From: Albula goreensis
Taxonomy: Eukaryota > Chordata > Actinopteri > Albuliformes > Albulidae
Assembly: GCA_022829145.1 (NCBI GenBank)
Contig: CM040741.1
Span: forward strand, 45,440,180-45,504,179
Direction: 5' to 3'
DNA: 64,000 nucleotides
The notes below the pieces were generated by a model that did no database searches, was not told the origin of the DNA, and saw only the letters and a program-made list of their open reading frames with translations. Both the position numbers and the translations under genes were made by a program. Of the stretch, positions 1 through 13,091 are shown in pieces (the first letter of the stretch is position 1; each line of letters opens with the position of its first letter).

Positions 1-1118
1 AAAAAAAAAATCATTTTGAGTTGACTTTAAGGACAAACGTTGTACATAATTATGCTGAACCAGATATTGTTATAATTTTCACAGGAGGCACACACAAAGA
101 TTTGTGTTTCAATTGCTTAAGATTCATTGAAATAGCTGTAATAGTAATAGGATGTGTTGTAGTTTATTAAAGTATTATGCACTGTGCTTTTTACACCTAT
201 AAACAAATAAATAAATACACTGAAATAAATAAGCATTGACAATTCTTCTATTCAATATATAACAACAATGGAAAGATACACATATTTTGTACTATCTAAT
301 AGTATGTCTAATGACTGAAGAGGAATTAAACCCTTTCTCCTGACTGTGTCCATGAATTTACACTTAAATCAATATAATTCATTTACAATCTTCTAAATTT
401 ATTGACATTGGTTGAGGGGGTGTTCTCTTTGTTTGGCCATCCCTCTGAAATGGCCAAAATAACAATTTCAGTTACCATTTTCAAGACTTATCTCTGGTTC
501 TCTGTATCAATCACTATGTGCAAAAATATTACTATGAAAACTAGGATAAGGTGAGACAAAGGCACAAATTAAAATGTCCACAACAATAATTCCAATTATT
601 GTTTTGATTTCTTCAACAGTTTTAATATCTACTTCTAACCTCAGTTTACTTTCTTTTTTGCACACTACAAGTAAAGCAAATCTAAATCAATAAAATGATT
701 TAAACATACCTTACAATAGCTTAGAGAATAATGCAAGATGAAAGAATTGCTTAGGACATGCTCACATCCCTCCAGGCCTGCCTTTGGGCTTTGCAGATAC
801 TACACTTTTAGCAAAGTGCTGGGGGCCAGGAAGACACTTTGTTTTCAAATACTGCTTGGGAAGCATAATAAAATAACTGACTGAAGCCACTGTGCACAAT
901 GGTGACATTGCAATGCTTAGGAGAGAGATAGCGCTCAACAGTAAAAGGTGGGTACAGCATATTGCATATTTGCCTGCAGTGGGGAGAGCTCCACTGATGG
1001 CCCCGAATCATTTCTGCTCCCCAAAATCTGTGGAATGGAGAAATCTCTGAAGATGCGATGCTGGTTATTGACAGCAGGGGGTATTGATCACAGTGAATTT
1101 TAAGCAAGGGTTACCATG

Positions 1119-1144
1119 CACACACACACACACACACACACACA
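1119..1144. repeat. short (CA)n
   Basis: Thirteen CA units in intron 7. Confidence 0.95.
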
Positions 1145-2543
1145 TCTCTGAAATTCTCTTTATGTGGTCAAGCTATAACCAGCATCAAACAAATGTATTT
1201 CCTTTCACACTACGCCCGCTCTCATATTCATGATTTCACAGGGGGAGGTCCATAATGCTAATGAACAGATACTGTTTTGACCTGAGCTATTCATCAAATG
1301 TATCAGCAGATGTCTGTGGCAATATTTTGATGATCCTCAAAGCCCTGCTGTAGGCTGAGTAGCAAGTAACATACATTCTGCACACATTAGTAAATACTGT
1401 GTGCCCACACATTGCTAGAGTGTTAGTGTGAAATTCTGTGTAGCATGGCAGGGCAAAACCTCAATTTCATCGGTATTACATGCCTATCATGGTCAGTCTC
1501 CCTCCACAGCCATTCTTTCTCAGGTTCCTAGAGGTAGATAATATTTCCTGAGTGGGATTTTAAACAGCCTTTTGTGAGCCATAAGGCCTATATTAGTCTC
1601 CACACCACTGGAGATTTTTGGCTCCATCATGCTTTGTTGTGCTCTGACAGGACCAAGGTATTAAGATGCTGTTATCCAGGGGCAGAAGTGGATTGGAATG
1701 CTTGCCGTCGTCAGGGGCAACTCTGAGGCATGGGTATGAGGCAAGTGAGTGGGAACAGCCAATTTTGGGTTTGGGCACCTGCAGAGCGCACCCTGGGCAG
1801 GGTGAATGCCCAGTGGATTTTCCCTCTGCGCTCTCCTGTAGTCTGACCTTTTCGGTATTCCCGTCACTCTGTGAAAGTTTCAGAACCATCTGTGCAAGCT
1901 GTTCCCAGAGTCAAGCTGCGGGTGATGAGTGGGGCATTGTTTGAGAGGTGATTAAGAGAAAATCATCGCCCCGCCTTTCCCAAGGAAATGTACATTGTTT
2001 GGGTTGAGTCCTGCTGGTCTTCTAATTGGTTGCAAGCACCTTTTTATTTTTCTACATTAAACTCAACAAAGTATAGTTAAAATTAGCCTTAAATGACACT
2101 TGCATGCTGTGAAATAAAAAATTGAAACTAAATGCTTACAAGTGTTACTGTAACACTAGGAAATGCACCCAAAATGGATGTAGCATTATATTCATGACAC
2201 TGTTGATGTGCTGTCCAGCCACACAGCAGCCTTTACACCTACTGACCATACATCTGCTTTAAATATATTATAAAAATAACCAAAATGCAAATGTTACATG
2301 AAACAACAGTACACATACTGTAGAAAGGGGAATTTCATGGGAAGACTTATACCTCTGTAGTTTCCTTAGCTGTAATGTGTAATAGAATCATTTTCTTTTC
2401 ACCAAACCTAGTGCCAGTCCATTTAGGACTCACCCTAACTCCCACTTCACTTGTATTAATTTGATGAAGCAACCTGGAAGACACTCTAGCACAAAAACAA
2501 ACCCCAATGAAATGGAACTTGATCATTTGGTGTTTCTCATATA

Positions 2544-3051
2544 CAGTTAAGGTCAAAATTATTAGCCCCCCTTATGAAATGGCGGTATATCCTATCCCCT
2601 TGAAGATGAAGATCCACTATCTTCTGTCTGAGGTCCAGACTGATTTCTTTACTTTTTGGCATGATGATATTGCTTCTTACTTAGATTATAGAGCAACCCT
2701 GCAGTACCCCTTTCATTCAAGTGGTCAAGTGATACTAACTCTGCTTCTTGAAGTCACGTAAATAAGGTTCAATGCTAATTGATTGCTCAGGTGTGGTTTC
2801 AAACCCAGTTAATTTGTTTTGAAAGCACAAAATCACATGGGGGCTAATAATTTTGACCATTGCATTTTTTGCATTTTTCTTGTTTCAGTTCAGCAAACCA
2901 ATAAAAATGTTCATTTGACCTTATGCAGGTCTTGTCTTTGTTCTTGCGGACACACACAAACTGTATACACTTAAGGTTATGGCCCATGTCATTGGAAGGA
3001 TAAGGTTTTATTTGATTTCATAAGGGGGGCTAATAATTTTGACCTTAACTG
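2544..3051. mobile_element. Tc1/mariner-type non-autonomous DNA transposon (MITE)
   Basis: The two ends, 2544-2580 and 3015-3051, are perfect inverted repeats of 37 bp beginning CAGTTAAGGTCAAAATTATT. They are flanked on both sides by TA (2542-2543 and 3052-3053), the target duplication expected of Tc1/mariner elements. The 508-bp body has no transposase ORF. A further copy of the terminal motif (GGGGGCTAATAATTTTGACC) lies inside at about 2838-2857, in the same orientation as the right end. This resembles the inner direct repeat of IR/DR-type Tc1 ends. No matching inner repeat was seen near the left end. The perfect termini suggest a fairly recent insertion. Confidence 0.88.
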
Positions 3052-3924
3052 TAGCATGCTGGATTTCGTATGGGATTTTATATATATTTACAGGCATGAG
3101 CTGGCCTTTTCATTGTTTCTAGAGGTGAAATGCCTATTTGCAATGTACTCTCACACCAGTAAAATATTTTCTACTATGTCTAATATGTACTAGCTGGATA
3201 TTCAAGCTAGACACAAAGTACAATTACCTAGAAAACAGTTCCCTATTGATAATTTGAAATAAGCAGAAATATTAGTTTTTCAGAAGTTTTTAAGCAGTTC
3301 CAGAAAAATATGTATCATAGTCATAGTCATCATGTCAAAGTGGTTTCTACATGTGCTATATGTGTGTTTTCCAGGTTATTTCATGAAACTTATGCACTCA
3401 AAACAGAACTTACGATGAGGCTTGTTTTGTCAGGAGCAAAAGGAAAACAGAAAATGATTATATCTCATTCATGAAGACCCACCAAAGGAAAGGAAACAGC
3501 AGAGCTTAAGGTTTTATCAAAGTGACATGCCCCTTTAGCTAGTATGTATATGACACATTGAATGTATATTCATGTTCTGTGTATTCACATTAATGAAAAT
3601 AAAATCTATGAGGATACAGTTTGTCAGAAAAGAAGAACATGATAAACACATATATTATTTTAGACAGTTTTTTTGCTAGAAGGCATGAGGTAGTGAAAGA
3701 GGAACAGGTTCTCATGCCATCTTTCATTATAGGATGATGTAAAAGCCATTTTCCAAATTATACTCGATTTATTGTGTCCTCAGTGTAACTTGAGAAATAA
3801 AATAAGTTTATACATATCAGCATCCATACATTACAAACAATCTAGTTGTGGAAATGATTAAATGAAAGCAAAATCTATCGGTTTTCCATCCTTATAAATT
3901 AGCACTTATAAGTGTTGCTTGTTT

Positions 3925-3980
3925 CATCACCATGGCAACCACACCTGCTCTCAAGAGCTGGCGTTGTTGCCCTGGTGATG
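3925..3980. repeat. 56-bp imperfect palindrome
   Basis: The block starts CATCACCATGGCAAC and ends GTTGCCCTGGTGATG. Folding it about its centre pairs 23 of 28 positions, including an inner GCTCT/AGAGC stem. It could extrude as a cruciform or form a hairpin in RNA. The left arm includes a half-site like an RFX X-box. No mobile-element ends were recognised around it. Confidence 0.75.
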
Positions 3981-4939
3981 AAAAATGTGTCAAACGTGCA
4001 GTTTTGCGCAGATTTGTCCCACTTAAAAGTCTTCCGCAAAATAATAGTAAACATTTACTTCAGTCCCACTATGAATTATTTATCACCAGTTGGCAACATT
4101 AGGAAATTTCAATTTGCAGTGGGAAGCTGTCTAAAATATTTAATTGGTAGGGAGTTCCCCTTTAAATGACCAATAATTTCAGTCAATGTTACAATTTACT
4201 TTTTTAAAAACAAATTAAATGTGTGGAAGAGAATAAACAGCTATTTAAATGATTAATTTCTACTTTGCATTCAGACTGAATCCATCCTCATATTAGGAAT
4301 GATGCAGACAACACCACAATGAAAGGGGCAATGAAAGAGGAAATATTTAAGGATCTATCAATCAAATCCAAGCAATTACACAATCTGAATAAAATGTGCT
4401 TGATTACTCTACTTTTGCCACCATTGGGACTGAGGAATGACTAATTCTGTACTCCTGCAGGCAATGCTTCTCATACAAAGTATTCTCGAATCTTTGAATT
4501 GAGGTGATTGAAATGGTGATACTAGCTTACTACATTTAGCTACAGCTCCAAGTATGATAGGCCACCCTGCCAATCCCCCATCTCTCTCCTCTTCTTTGTT
4601 TACACAGCTTGTGTAAGAGCAGGACGTTTATTTCAAAATAAAAGCTTTTTAAAACTAAAAATGTATTGTTTGGTGTGATACATAATTGCATACTTTGTTT
4701 ATGTTTATGAATAAATTATATGCATTTTATTGCAATGGAGTATTAACTGATTTTTTAAAAGCCATTTTAGTCTTGAGAATAAGGGTTATAGATTATGTTA
4801 ATTTTCAGAATGGCAGAAACGTGGGCTTGAGATTTAACATCAAATGTAGAATGAAGATACAAGAAACTACAGAAATGAAAATACCCTGAACCCCTCTAAT
4901 ATCAAACTACTTAATCCAAAATGGTGGGTGCTTTTGTTA

Positions 4940-4969
4940 GTTAGTTTTTGGATGGGAGACCTCCTTGGA
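4940..4969 (+). repeat. 5S rRNA-like fragment (possible SINE3 or pseudogene scrap)
   Basis: GTTAGTTTTTGGATGGGAGACC differs at two positions from the box C region of vertebrate 5S rRNA as I recall it, and the following bases remain similar for a few positions. The rest of a 5S gene is not convincingly present. It may be a remnant of a 5S-derived SINE, a 5S pseudogene, or chance. Confidence 0.3.
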
Positions 4970-6580
4970 GGTCACCATCTAAATTGATACAGGAAGAGGT
5001 GTTGGAAAGCCAGTAAGGAGCACTCTCTGTATAACTAAGAATCAAAGGATTTTCATCTTCAAATTAAGTTAAGAGTTTCTTATATTGTTCAACTATATGC
5101 ACCAGTCAGATTGAGATATTTTATCTCCCTCCTGGCTCTGTAAACTCACACTCCATCATATAATAAGGTTAAGAATTCATCATTTTTAATTTGAACCACA
5201 ATGAAGGCAATACACCCTCCCGCCATTTGCCATTCAATTTCATTGCAAATTCAGTCACAGTCCATTGCTCTCACCTGACAAGTTAATTTATTAACACTGA
5301 GCCAATGACAGGTTTGACAGTATCCATCAAGGATTTGACTGACATATTGCATGAAGTGTTAAACTAACACAAGGATTTATGAAAGAAAGTGCGGCTGTGT
5401 GAAAAGTGTCACTGAAAAAGCAATGTGAAAATAAAATAGGGATTTATGAAATGAATTTCTGTGCTTCTGTGTGAAAAAATATAATTATGAAACATACACA
5501 TTTCTGTTATTATCCTATTATTGTGTCTGTTATTATTTCATGAAAAATAATGAAATACGTGTTTCATGAATTCATTATTCAACGTTAAATACTATTTTTA
5601 TGTATTTATTTGTGGACCTATTTTTACAGGTTTGGTCATCTGTGATCCATGTTTTCAATGCACTAAATGCATTAATAAAAGTCAATGCCTGTAAATCAAA
5701 TCTCACAGCCTGGGGCCTTTGTTTTTTAGACCGTACCACCTGAATGGTCCCCTCTGTGTTGGAGTGCACGTGGAATACCTGGGGGAGGATGTCTAATTGA
5801 ATAAAGCCAAACGAGACAATCAGAGAACAGACACCGCCTGTGATTCAAGGAGACAGTTGAGGCTGTTCTCAGATGTTCACATTCCCACTGCGCCGAATGC
5901 CTGATGTTATAACCGTGATGCAGTGCAAATGTGATACTCCACACCACTATGGTACAAATTATCCTGAAGAGAATTACCCCTGGATGACGGACAAATCCTT
6001 GGCTTGCCCTACCCGCTTGCCATCCTGTGATCATTGTTACCAGTTAGTTTAACGGCTGTTGTTAATGGCCAGGCGTTAACCTGCAGCCTTTTGGCCAGAC
6101 AAGCCCAACCTCCTGTGATGAATATCTATATTTCCATTCCATTCATTTTGTCCAAGTAAAATCAATGAACTTACGCTGCACTCCTATCACAGATGCAATT
6201 CCTCTCACTATTAACAGTGCAGAATGGTAGCCCTGGGGTGCATCTATAATTTTTTATTTTCAAAGTATAAAAGTGCTCTGCAGTGTGGCCAAGTAGTTCT
6301 TTCCCACTGAGCTATTCACAGGAGCTACCACACACCGTGAGAGTGACACATCTGGCTCCTCCATGCGGGTTGTCACAAAACATCTGCCACTCCCTGTTCA
6401 ACCCTCCAAAGCCGCACTGCGTGAGCCTCCCGCCCCAGCTGCACTAATGCCTGACCTCTGACCTCCCTGCAGGCCTTGTCTGGGGAGTGGGAGGGGGGGT
6501 GCGTGCGAAAGTGACACAGATGGCGGCGATGGAGTGGCACAGCGATGGGTCAGGAGGGCGGAGGTGGGGTCATGTCCTAC

Positions 6581-6701
6581 CTGGCTCCCGGAGGATGAGC
6601 TGAGCCATGGCCTGGGCGTTGCCAGCGTCATTCTCTGCCACACACTGGTAAAAACCCTCATCCGATTTCACCAGACCCAGAATTTGGAGGTTACTTCCAC
6701 C
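6581..6701 (-). CDS. dcc: dcc exon 7: second half of Ig4
   Basis: This exon is 121 nt, phase 0 in and phase 1 out, with donor G|GTAGGA. It is too short to form a long stand-alone ORF, so it was found by following the frame from exon 6. It reads [30 protein letters not shown] with the second Ig4 cysteine, then MAQLILREP. This matches DCC and, less closely, neogenin. The acceptor (CAATCTATGGACACAG) has a poor pyrimidine tract for a constitutive exon. After this point the protein would continue through the linker into fibronectin domain 1, whose exons are beyond the left edge. Confidence 0.94.
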
Positions 6702-7248
6702 CTGTGTCCATAGATTGCAAGCATCCATCAGTAATATAGGATTACAGATTACAGGGATACATTTTTAAGAAAGATGACATAACACGCTAGAACATAAATT
6801 ATAACATTGTGTAAATCTCAAGCCTGACAAAAACTTTTTTTGTCATCACATTATTTCTATACCATTTTTCTTTGTATATGGCTGAAATTGAATTGCAAAT
6901 GAAATCCTGTTTGACATCATATGCAACCAAGTTATTTTTAATCAGGACTTAGTTAAGCAAAGATTTAGGTCTTCATTTTCCTTCATAAAACCTATTTATA
7001 TTTTCTTCATTTGAGTCATTAAGTTCCAGGTCTGGAAGTAACAACTTATTGACTGTGGTTTTCAATGGAGTAAGTTGTGCATCAATCAGTTGTACAATAC
7101 ATTCAAGAAAAACAAAACCATTACTTTTCACAAATCATTACATCTAAAATTGTGTTTGTCATTTGTCATGTACCATGCATCTTTTTTGCACAGGACAGCA
7201 TAGGGAGGGGGATTGTATGTATTGACATCAGAGATTATCTAGACTTAC
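6702..7248 (-). other. dcc: dcc intron 6
   Basis: A 547-bp AT-rich intron joining the two halves of Ig4. It runs from GTAAGT to a pyrimidine-poor acceptor ending ATGGACACAG. I see no repeat, ORF or known motif inside it. Confidence 0.9.
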
Positions 7249-7403
7249 AATGATTTGGAAGTAATCGCTGGGAATGACAACTTCACCATTCTTCACCCAG
7301 TGGACGGTTGGAGGGGGCTTCCCGGTCACCTCACATTCCATCTCAATGTCCGTGGTCTCATAGGCATACAGGTTTGAGGGGTAATTCAGAAACTGTGGTG
7401 GCA
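7249..7403 (-). CDS. dcc: dcc exon 6: first half of Ig4
   Basis: This exon is 155 nt, entered in phase 1 and left in phase 0. It has a strong acceptor (TTTCTTTTCTTTCAG) and a consensus donor, ATT|GTAAGT. The translation [16 protein letters not shown] leads into [21 protein letters not shown], which holds the first Ig4 cysteine and the core tryptophan. It then ends [18 protein letters not shown] and YPSNLYAYE are near-identical to mammalian DCC. In the known complex, Ig4 is the draxin-binding domain. Exon 5 lies 26.4 kb upstream across the largest complete intron in the window, and exon 7 lies only 547 bp downstream. Confidence 0.95.
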
Positions 7404-7999
7404 CTGAAAGAAAAGAAACACAGAAGAACAGGTTGAGACCTTTCCAAAACCCCAAAAAGCTCAGAAGGCAGACTGCTGCATGGTCTCTTTGCTCTGAAAA
7501 AGCTAAACCAAAACAGGAACATACCTCTTAAATATGAGTTCAGCAAGGTCACTTCATGTATTGTAACATTAACAACAAAGTGTTGCACCTCAAAAATTTG
7601 CAACCTTTGCATGTCTTGCAAATATGGAAGGCCCTCTCCCCCACAAATATATACACAAAACAGAACGAACAAGCAAAAGTCATTATAATGCAGTTTTCAA
7701 CAGAATGCTATCTGTTATGCCAGCCTTAGAAATTATATTCTGTGTGCTCTGAAGGCAATTTGAATATTCATTTATTTAATTAAAGTACACAAAGAAACAG
7801 AAAAAGGCTTTGCCAAACAAGATCTTGAAAACAACAGTAGTAATGCGGGACCTTACATGACTTAGCATAGTTATTAAACCATTGATATTTCAGACATAGC
7901 AATAATTTGCTCCTGGTTCAAGGCAGTGATCTTCGAAATGCGGTAAAAGTGATGTAAGCTGCTACATATGTATGGTGTATAATAGGCCTTCCTGACTGT

Positions 8000-8101
<102 letters not shown>

Positions 8102-11039
8102 TGTTTGAACTGATAGAACCTCAAGCCCAGAATCAAATAGTGCTCTGTAGCTATGGCATCATAGCTGCTTTATAGTTCACCATCACCACGGTCCTGTTTT
8201 GGTACTATTGCCTGATATAATTTAAACGTGTGAATTAAACAAGCTTTCTGTGCATTTGTGCTGATGTTCATTCTCATTAAAATGCATCTGAATATTGAAG
8301 AGGGGTCATAATGTTTCAAAGGCCAAGTCCTCAGGGACTGTGCTATAATGTCAAACACCAATGGCTTTTGTAAGGCTATGGCCAAATTTATCAATATGAA
8401 ATCAATCTGCCATACAATGTGTAACAGTTTAAAAAGCAAAGCAAGCAAAGCAGCAGGAAATAACCACCTGCATAATACAGAGAATGTTTCATCAATAAGT
8501 GTTCACTTTGCAGCACGGCGAGACCATGATAACCTTCTCTACAGTCTGGAATAAATATTTGTCACAATGTCCACAGAAAGACCCATTGATAATGAAGATC
8601 AGGCAGAACAAATCGCCAAGAGGCATTATTGAAATACCGCCATTTCAAGATTTTTCTGTACTTCATCTTTTCATAAATGTTGTTCTTCGCTGCCTCTCTC
8701 TCATATTACTCACAGGAGCCTGTGACAAATCATAGCTTGGCAGAGCAAAATTCTGTTTGTGTTTTTATGCATTACTTTTGACAGTACAGCAGAAAGAAAA
8801 GCTGGCCATCTGAGTTTTCTGGAAAAAGGAGTTCAGAAGGAAAATACTCAATACTCAACACATTCTGTAACTCTCTTGTCCTGTTTACTTGTGAAATACG
8901 AAGTACAGGACCTGTTCCTTCACATAAGCATCCATAAATATATGAACAAGATCATACATGTGTATAAACTATTGGTAATCATTTGGTCATTTTAGAAACA
9001 GTACAGACATAAAAAAATATTGATAGTACGTATCCTTGTCTGTGGCTGACAATAAAAACAAAGCATTTGTATTTTCATCATAAAATAGTTCGGTAAATAC
9101 ACTGAGTGACCACAATTGGCTCACAAACTGCTTCCGGAGAATAAAAGAACAATTTATTTGCAAATAAAAGTTAAGGATTTTTATTTAATAGAGGCTTGGT
9201 TAATGAGCTGTTTGACAGTATTAGTTGGATAGCTAATATATAACTGTCGCTTATAATAAACACTTCTGGTGAGGGTAGCTGAACATCTACACCATGTGAT
9301 GAGAAAGCAATATACAAGAAAATAGCCATTAAAATAAAACCTAAATTAAAAAGTTTAAACACATTACATTCAGGTGCTAGTAGTGGCTGTCTGGATTTAA
9401 TAAAGAAGAAGGGAGAAACAAATCACTGAATATAATCTGTTCTAAAATCTTTGCAGCTGCAGTGATTTCTCCTTCCCAGAACACCGCACCGCCATCAAAT
9501 ACATTTCAATAAGAAAACAGGGAGAAATAAGGAGTTCAGAAGTAGTTAGGATGACTCACACTCACCTTCTAATAAGCCACTGTATATGAATACATATAGA
9601 AAACAAGGACACTGTGGTGTACCAAAGCTCACCAAAGTAGGTGCCTGCAGAACACTATTACAGTAAAGAGAGAGAGTTATGTGATTTTGCCTGACCTTTC
9701 GTGCACATTACGGACCACAAACAGAATTTCTAGTGCTCCCCCATCAGTGGTCATAGTGATTCTCTGTAGGGCAGCTACAATGGCTGAGAAAATTCGGTTT
9801 TTACAGTTTCTATAGCACATAAGCATGCCGCCTGTCAGTTCCAGCACACGACCATTATCTAGGCTAGAGGCAGAAGAATACAAAGTGCACTGTCCTTAAG
9901 TCACTGGAAATGCATAGTTGAAGATGGACTTCTCATCTGTACATTGAAGTATAGAAAAGAGCTAGTATATGAATATGTCATACTTTAAGTAGACTTGAAA
10001 AAGGACCTTGTTAACTGTATATTAACCTTGTTAGCTGTTGCATATGATACATAATGAGTTGTTTTGTGTATGGTAGGATACATCATACTATAGCTGTGTT
10101 TTTTTTTAAAGGTGAAATAATTCGTGAAGGCAATAAAACAGGGTATTACATTCATCATTATGTAGTTTGAACCTGATAAAACAGCAAGGGCCAGTAAAAT
10201 GTGGCAGCTGGGTTTCAATTCAAGTGAAGGAGATCTCTATCAGCATTAGACTGACTTGGAGCAATCAGACTGTAATGATTCCCTTGCTGAAAATCATAAC
10301 CTAGGCTACCACTGAAAATGATATTGATGCCTAAGGCTAAGAATTGTCTCTTTACTTTTCAAAGTGTACATGTAGTCTCTCTCTGTGATTAATACTACTA
10401 AAAAATATTTTATATGTATTCACTTTAACAGCCCCAGTAATCACTGTTATAATATATTATTATATTCCTCGGAGGGGATTACTCCAAAGAAATATAGGTC
10501 TTATATGTGGTATGATATATTTATTAGATTGACACAGTCAATGAAAAAATCCCCTCCTCGTCTGTGTTCCCTGCTCCCTGGTCATGTATTACTACAATGC
10601 ACATCAATATGTCATTAGGCATGGTGTTACATTATCGGTAGTGTATTGCACTAATTAAGCAATAATGATTTCCTTTTAACTGCAGTTCCAACATTTTCAC
10701 TCGAGGCTGTGCACCAAACTGATTATTACAGGTGTCTGCAAAAAAAGCTTAGTGCGCAACAGCTACCCGGTAACACCAGAAAACAATTATACTAACAGGG
10801 AGTTACACTTCAGGCAGGATACATTTAAGTTGTGTTTATAAAGCATACAGAGTTAATGGAAAGCAGTTTAATGTTGGAGAACCCGCACTAGTGTACACAC
10901 TTTCTGGTTTACGGGACAGAAAACAATTAATTTTATGAATAAATTTTTTTTTAAAGAATACAAATACAATGTTTTGTCAGTGTATCTGGTATAATGGGCT
11001 ATCAAAGAAAATGTAAGAAAAAGAGAATAGCGGTTGTGC

Positions 11040-11530
11040 AGCAGTGACCACATATGCGATTTTCAGGAGAAGCATTAACATGATAAAACAAACAGCACCG
11101 ATGCGGCTGTTTCGTATGAGCTGGCCATAATGACTTTCCCATCCCATTGAAATGTAAATCTCCACATCTCTCATTTGAATAAACATCTGGCGCGTGGGCT
11201 GGAGGAAGCCATGCCTCTGTTAAGTCTGTCCCCTGCGGAGGGAATCCTGAGGGACGATGACAGCCTGCCGCACCACTGGTGACATTCAGCGAAGCTGTTC
11301 ATACAATATCCACTTGGGGACGGATTTGAAAATGAGTTCCCTTTAAGTGGGGTGGCTGCCCCCTTGCAAAATAGATGCTGCCAGGGCAAATACACTGCTG
11401 TGCGACGCGAAAGTGGCCAAGTTATTATAATAATGCACGCTCATTACAATTCATATTCTCACATAATTATTCATTATTAATGGCCACTTGAGAGGAACAT
11501 TCACCAAATGACACTTTTTCATCCTCTCCA
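11040..11530. promoter_or_regulatory. candidate conserved non-coding block (intron 5)
   Basis: Mixed-composition sequence with GGCGCGTGGGCTGGAGG and a dense TAAT cluster at 11420-11490 (CTCATTACAATTCATATTC, CATTATTAATGG). It contrasts with the drifted flanks. Confidence 0.25.
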
Positions 11531-13070
11531 GGGAGATGTGGATTACAACGAAAAATGAATACAGACCTATCATACGTTAGTCCTAAATAAAGCATAAAAA
11601 TTTTACATTCATGTGAATGTTTTATTTTTCTTATTGAATTTAAATGTCATAAAGTTTTATACTGTAAAAGCACACAGAATTAGGTACTCCAAGAATAAAC
11701 AGTTGTTTCTCTCTTTAATCAGACAAATAATTAGATAATTGTTCAATTAAACACAATATCATATGACTATGGTTTGAATGTTGTCAGTCTAAACATGTAT
11801 TTAATTTGCTTCAGTATGGTAAATCATTTAAGCAAAAAACTCCCTCCACCTTCTAATATTATTGCATTTTTATGTCCAATTTCTTTACAAAATTAGATTT
11901 TATATCAATTTAATCACCATTAACGTCTCTACTGCTCTTAAATTGTGCCTCCAACTCGACAGTGAGCTGAGTGGCCATGGTCGATACACTGGGATAAAAA
12001 TGGATTGTAAGAGGCTCTCTGTAATTGGATGTGACACAAGTAACTGACCATGAAAGCACAGAGTGATACCACCATTAACATAAGCCCTGAGAGCAGGTGA
12101 CCTGCTTTTGAACCTTTGACATCTCTTTAAAAAGACTGTATGTGGCAGTCCACTCCAGAGCCATCAAGACACAATTCTTTTTTCTCATCACTTGCTCCCA
12201 TGGAAGAAATGGAGAAAATGTAACTGAAATGGATCAGACCCATAAAAAATGAAGGGGATGTGGGTGGAATAAAAACATCTGTACGTACAAAAGCCTAAAC
12301 TCTCAGCTTTTATTAGTTGGACTTGAATTTTGTTTTTTAAGGGATCAACAGATGAGCAAATTACATTTGTTTAGTGTGCGCACAACAGGCAGTCTGAATT
12401 TTAGCTACGCATTTAGTTGCCCATGTCATCTTAAAAAAATATCCAATTCCTGTGCAGAAATAATCGTATAAAAGGCACTTATCTCTTTCAACCCACAATC
12501 TGACCTTTGTGAATAATTCATCAACTGGTGCCTCTCACATCTTCAGATGTGATTCTGCTTTCCAAAATTCTTATGCATGTTTTGCATATAACAATTGAAA
12601 TAAAGTTCTAGAAGTGGCATAGATGACACATTATTTAACCACTACATGACATTTAAGGGTCGATTCACTAGATTCAAAATAAGGGGTGTTAATTTGCATG
12701 CATATGTTACCATTTCACCATTTGCGGGTGATGAACAAAGTTATGGAAATGACTCCAGCTACAAACAGGCATATTTAGATTAGGGACTTGTGTTTGGAAG
12801 GGATCCTAACCTAGCTAGTTAGGCTGAAAAGGGAAGTGCATGGGTAATCACTGTATGTGAAAAATCAAGTTCTAGCCACTAAAGCTTACAGCACTGGGGG
12901 AAGAGATGGGGAAAGTGGATATCTCACTCAACTCTGTACAGCATGCCATTAAAAGCCAGTGGCAGCACATTTAGTCAGCTGGACTGGCCTGTGGGTCATT
13001 CCAGCTTCTGTACATTGGAATGAAGCGTACCTCTTTTACTCCAAAATCCTAGGTTTAACCCAGGTTGTGA

Positions 13071-13091
13071 AACATGGGTTTGACCCATGTT
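13071..13091. repeat. perfect short hairpin
   Basis: AACATGGGT-TTG-ACCCATGTT forms a 9-bp perfect stem with a 3-base loop. The surrounding 13000-13210 stretch may be part of a small unclassified repeat. Confidence 0.6.

Larger units (their letters stand above)
1..6580 (-). other. dcc: dcc intron 7, 5' part
   Basis: No exon is visible here. The stretch is AT-rich unique sequence holding a short (CA)n run near 1119, a 508-bp Tc1-type element at 2544-3051, a 56-bp imperfect palindrome at 3925-3980 and a 5S-rRNA-like fragment near 4940. The 5570-6060 and 6380-6580 stretches are more GC-balanced, but I recognise nothing in them. Short ORFs on both strands have no recognisable domains. Confidence 0.85.

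Noticed and set aside
6398-6661. 87-codon minus-strand frame across exon 7
   Set aside because: It is in a different frame from the Ig4 sequence, which reads through the same bases with clear DCC homology.
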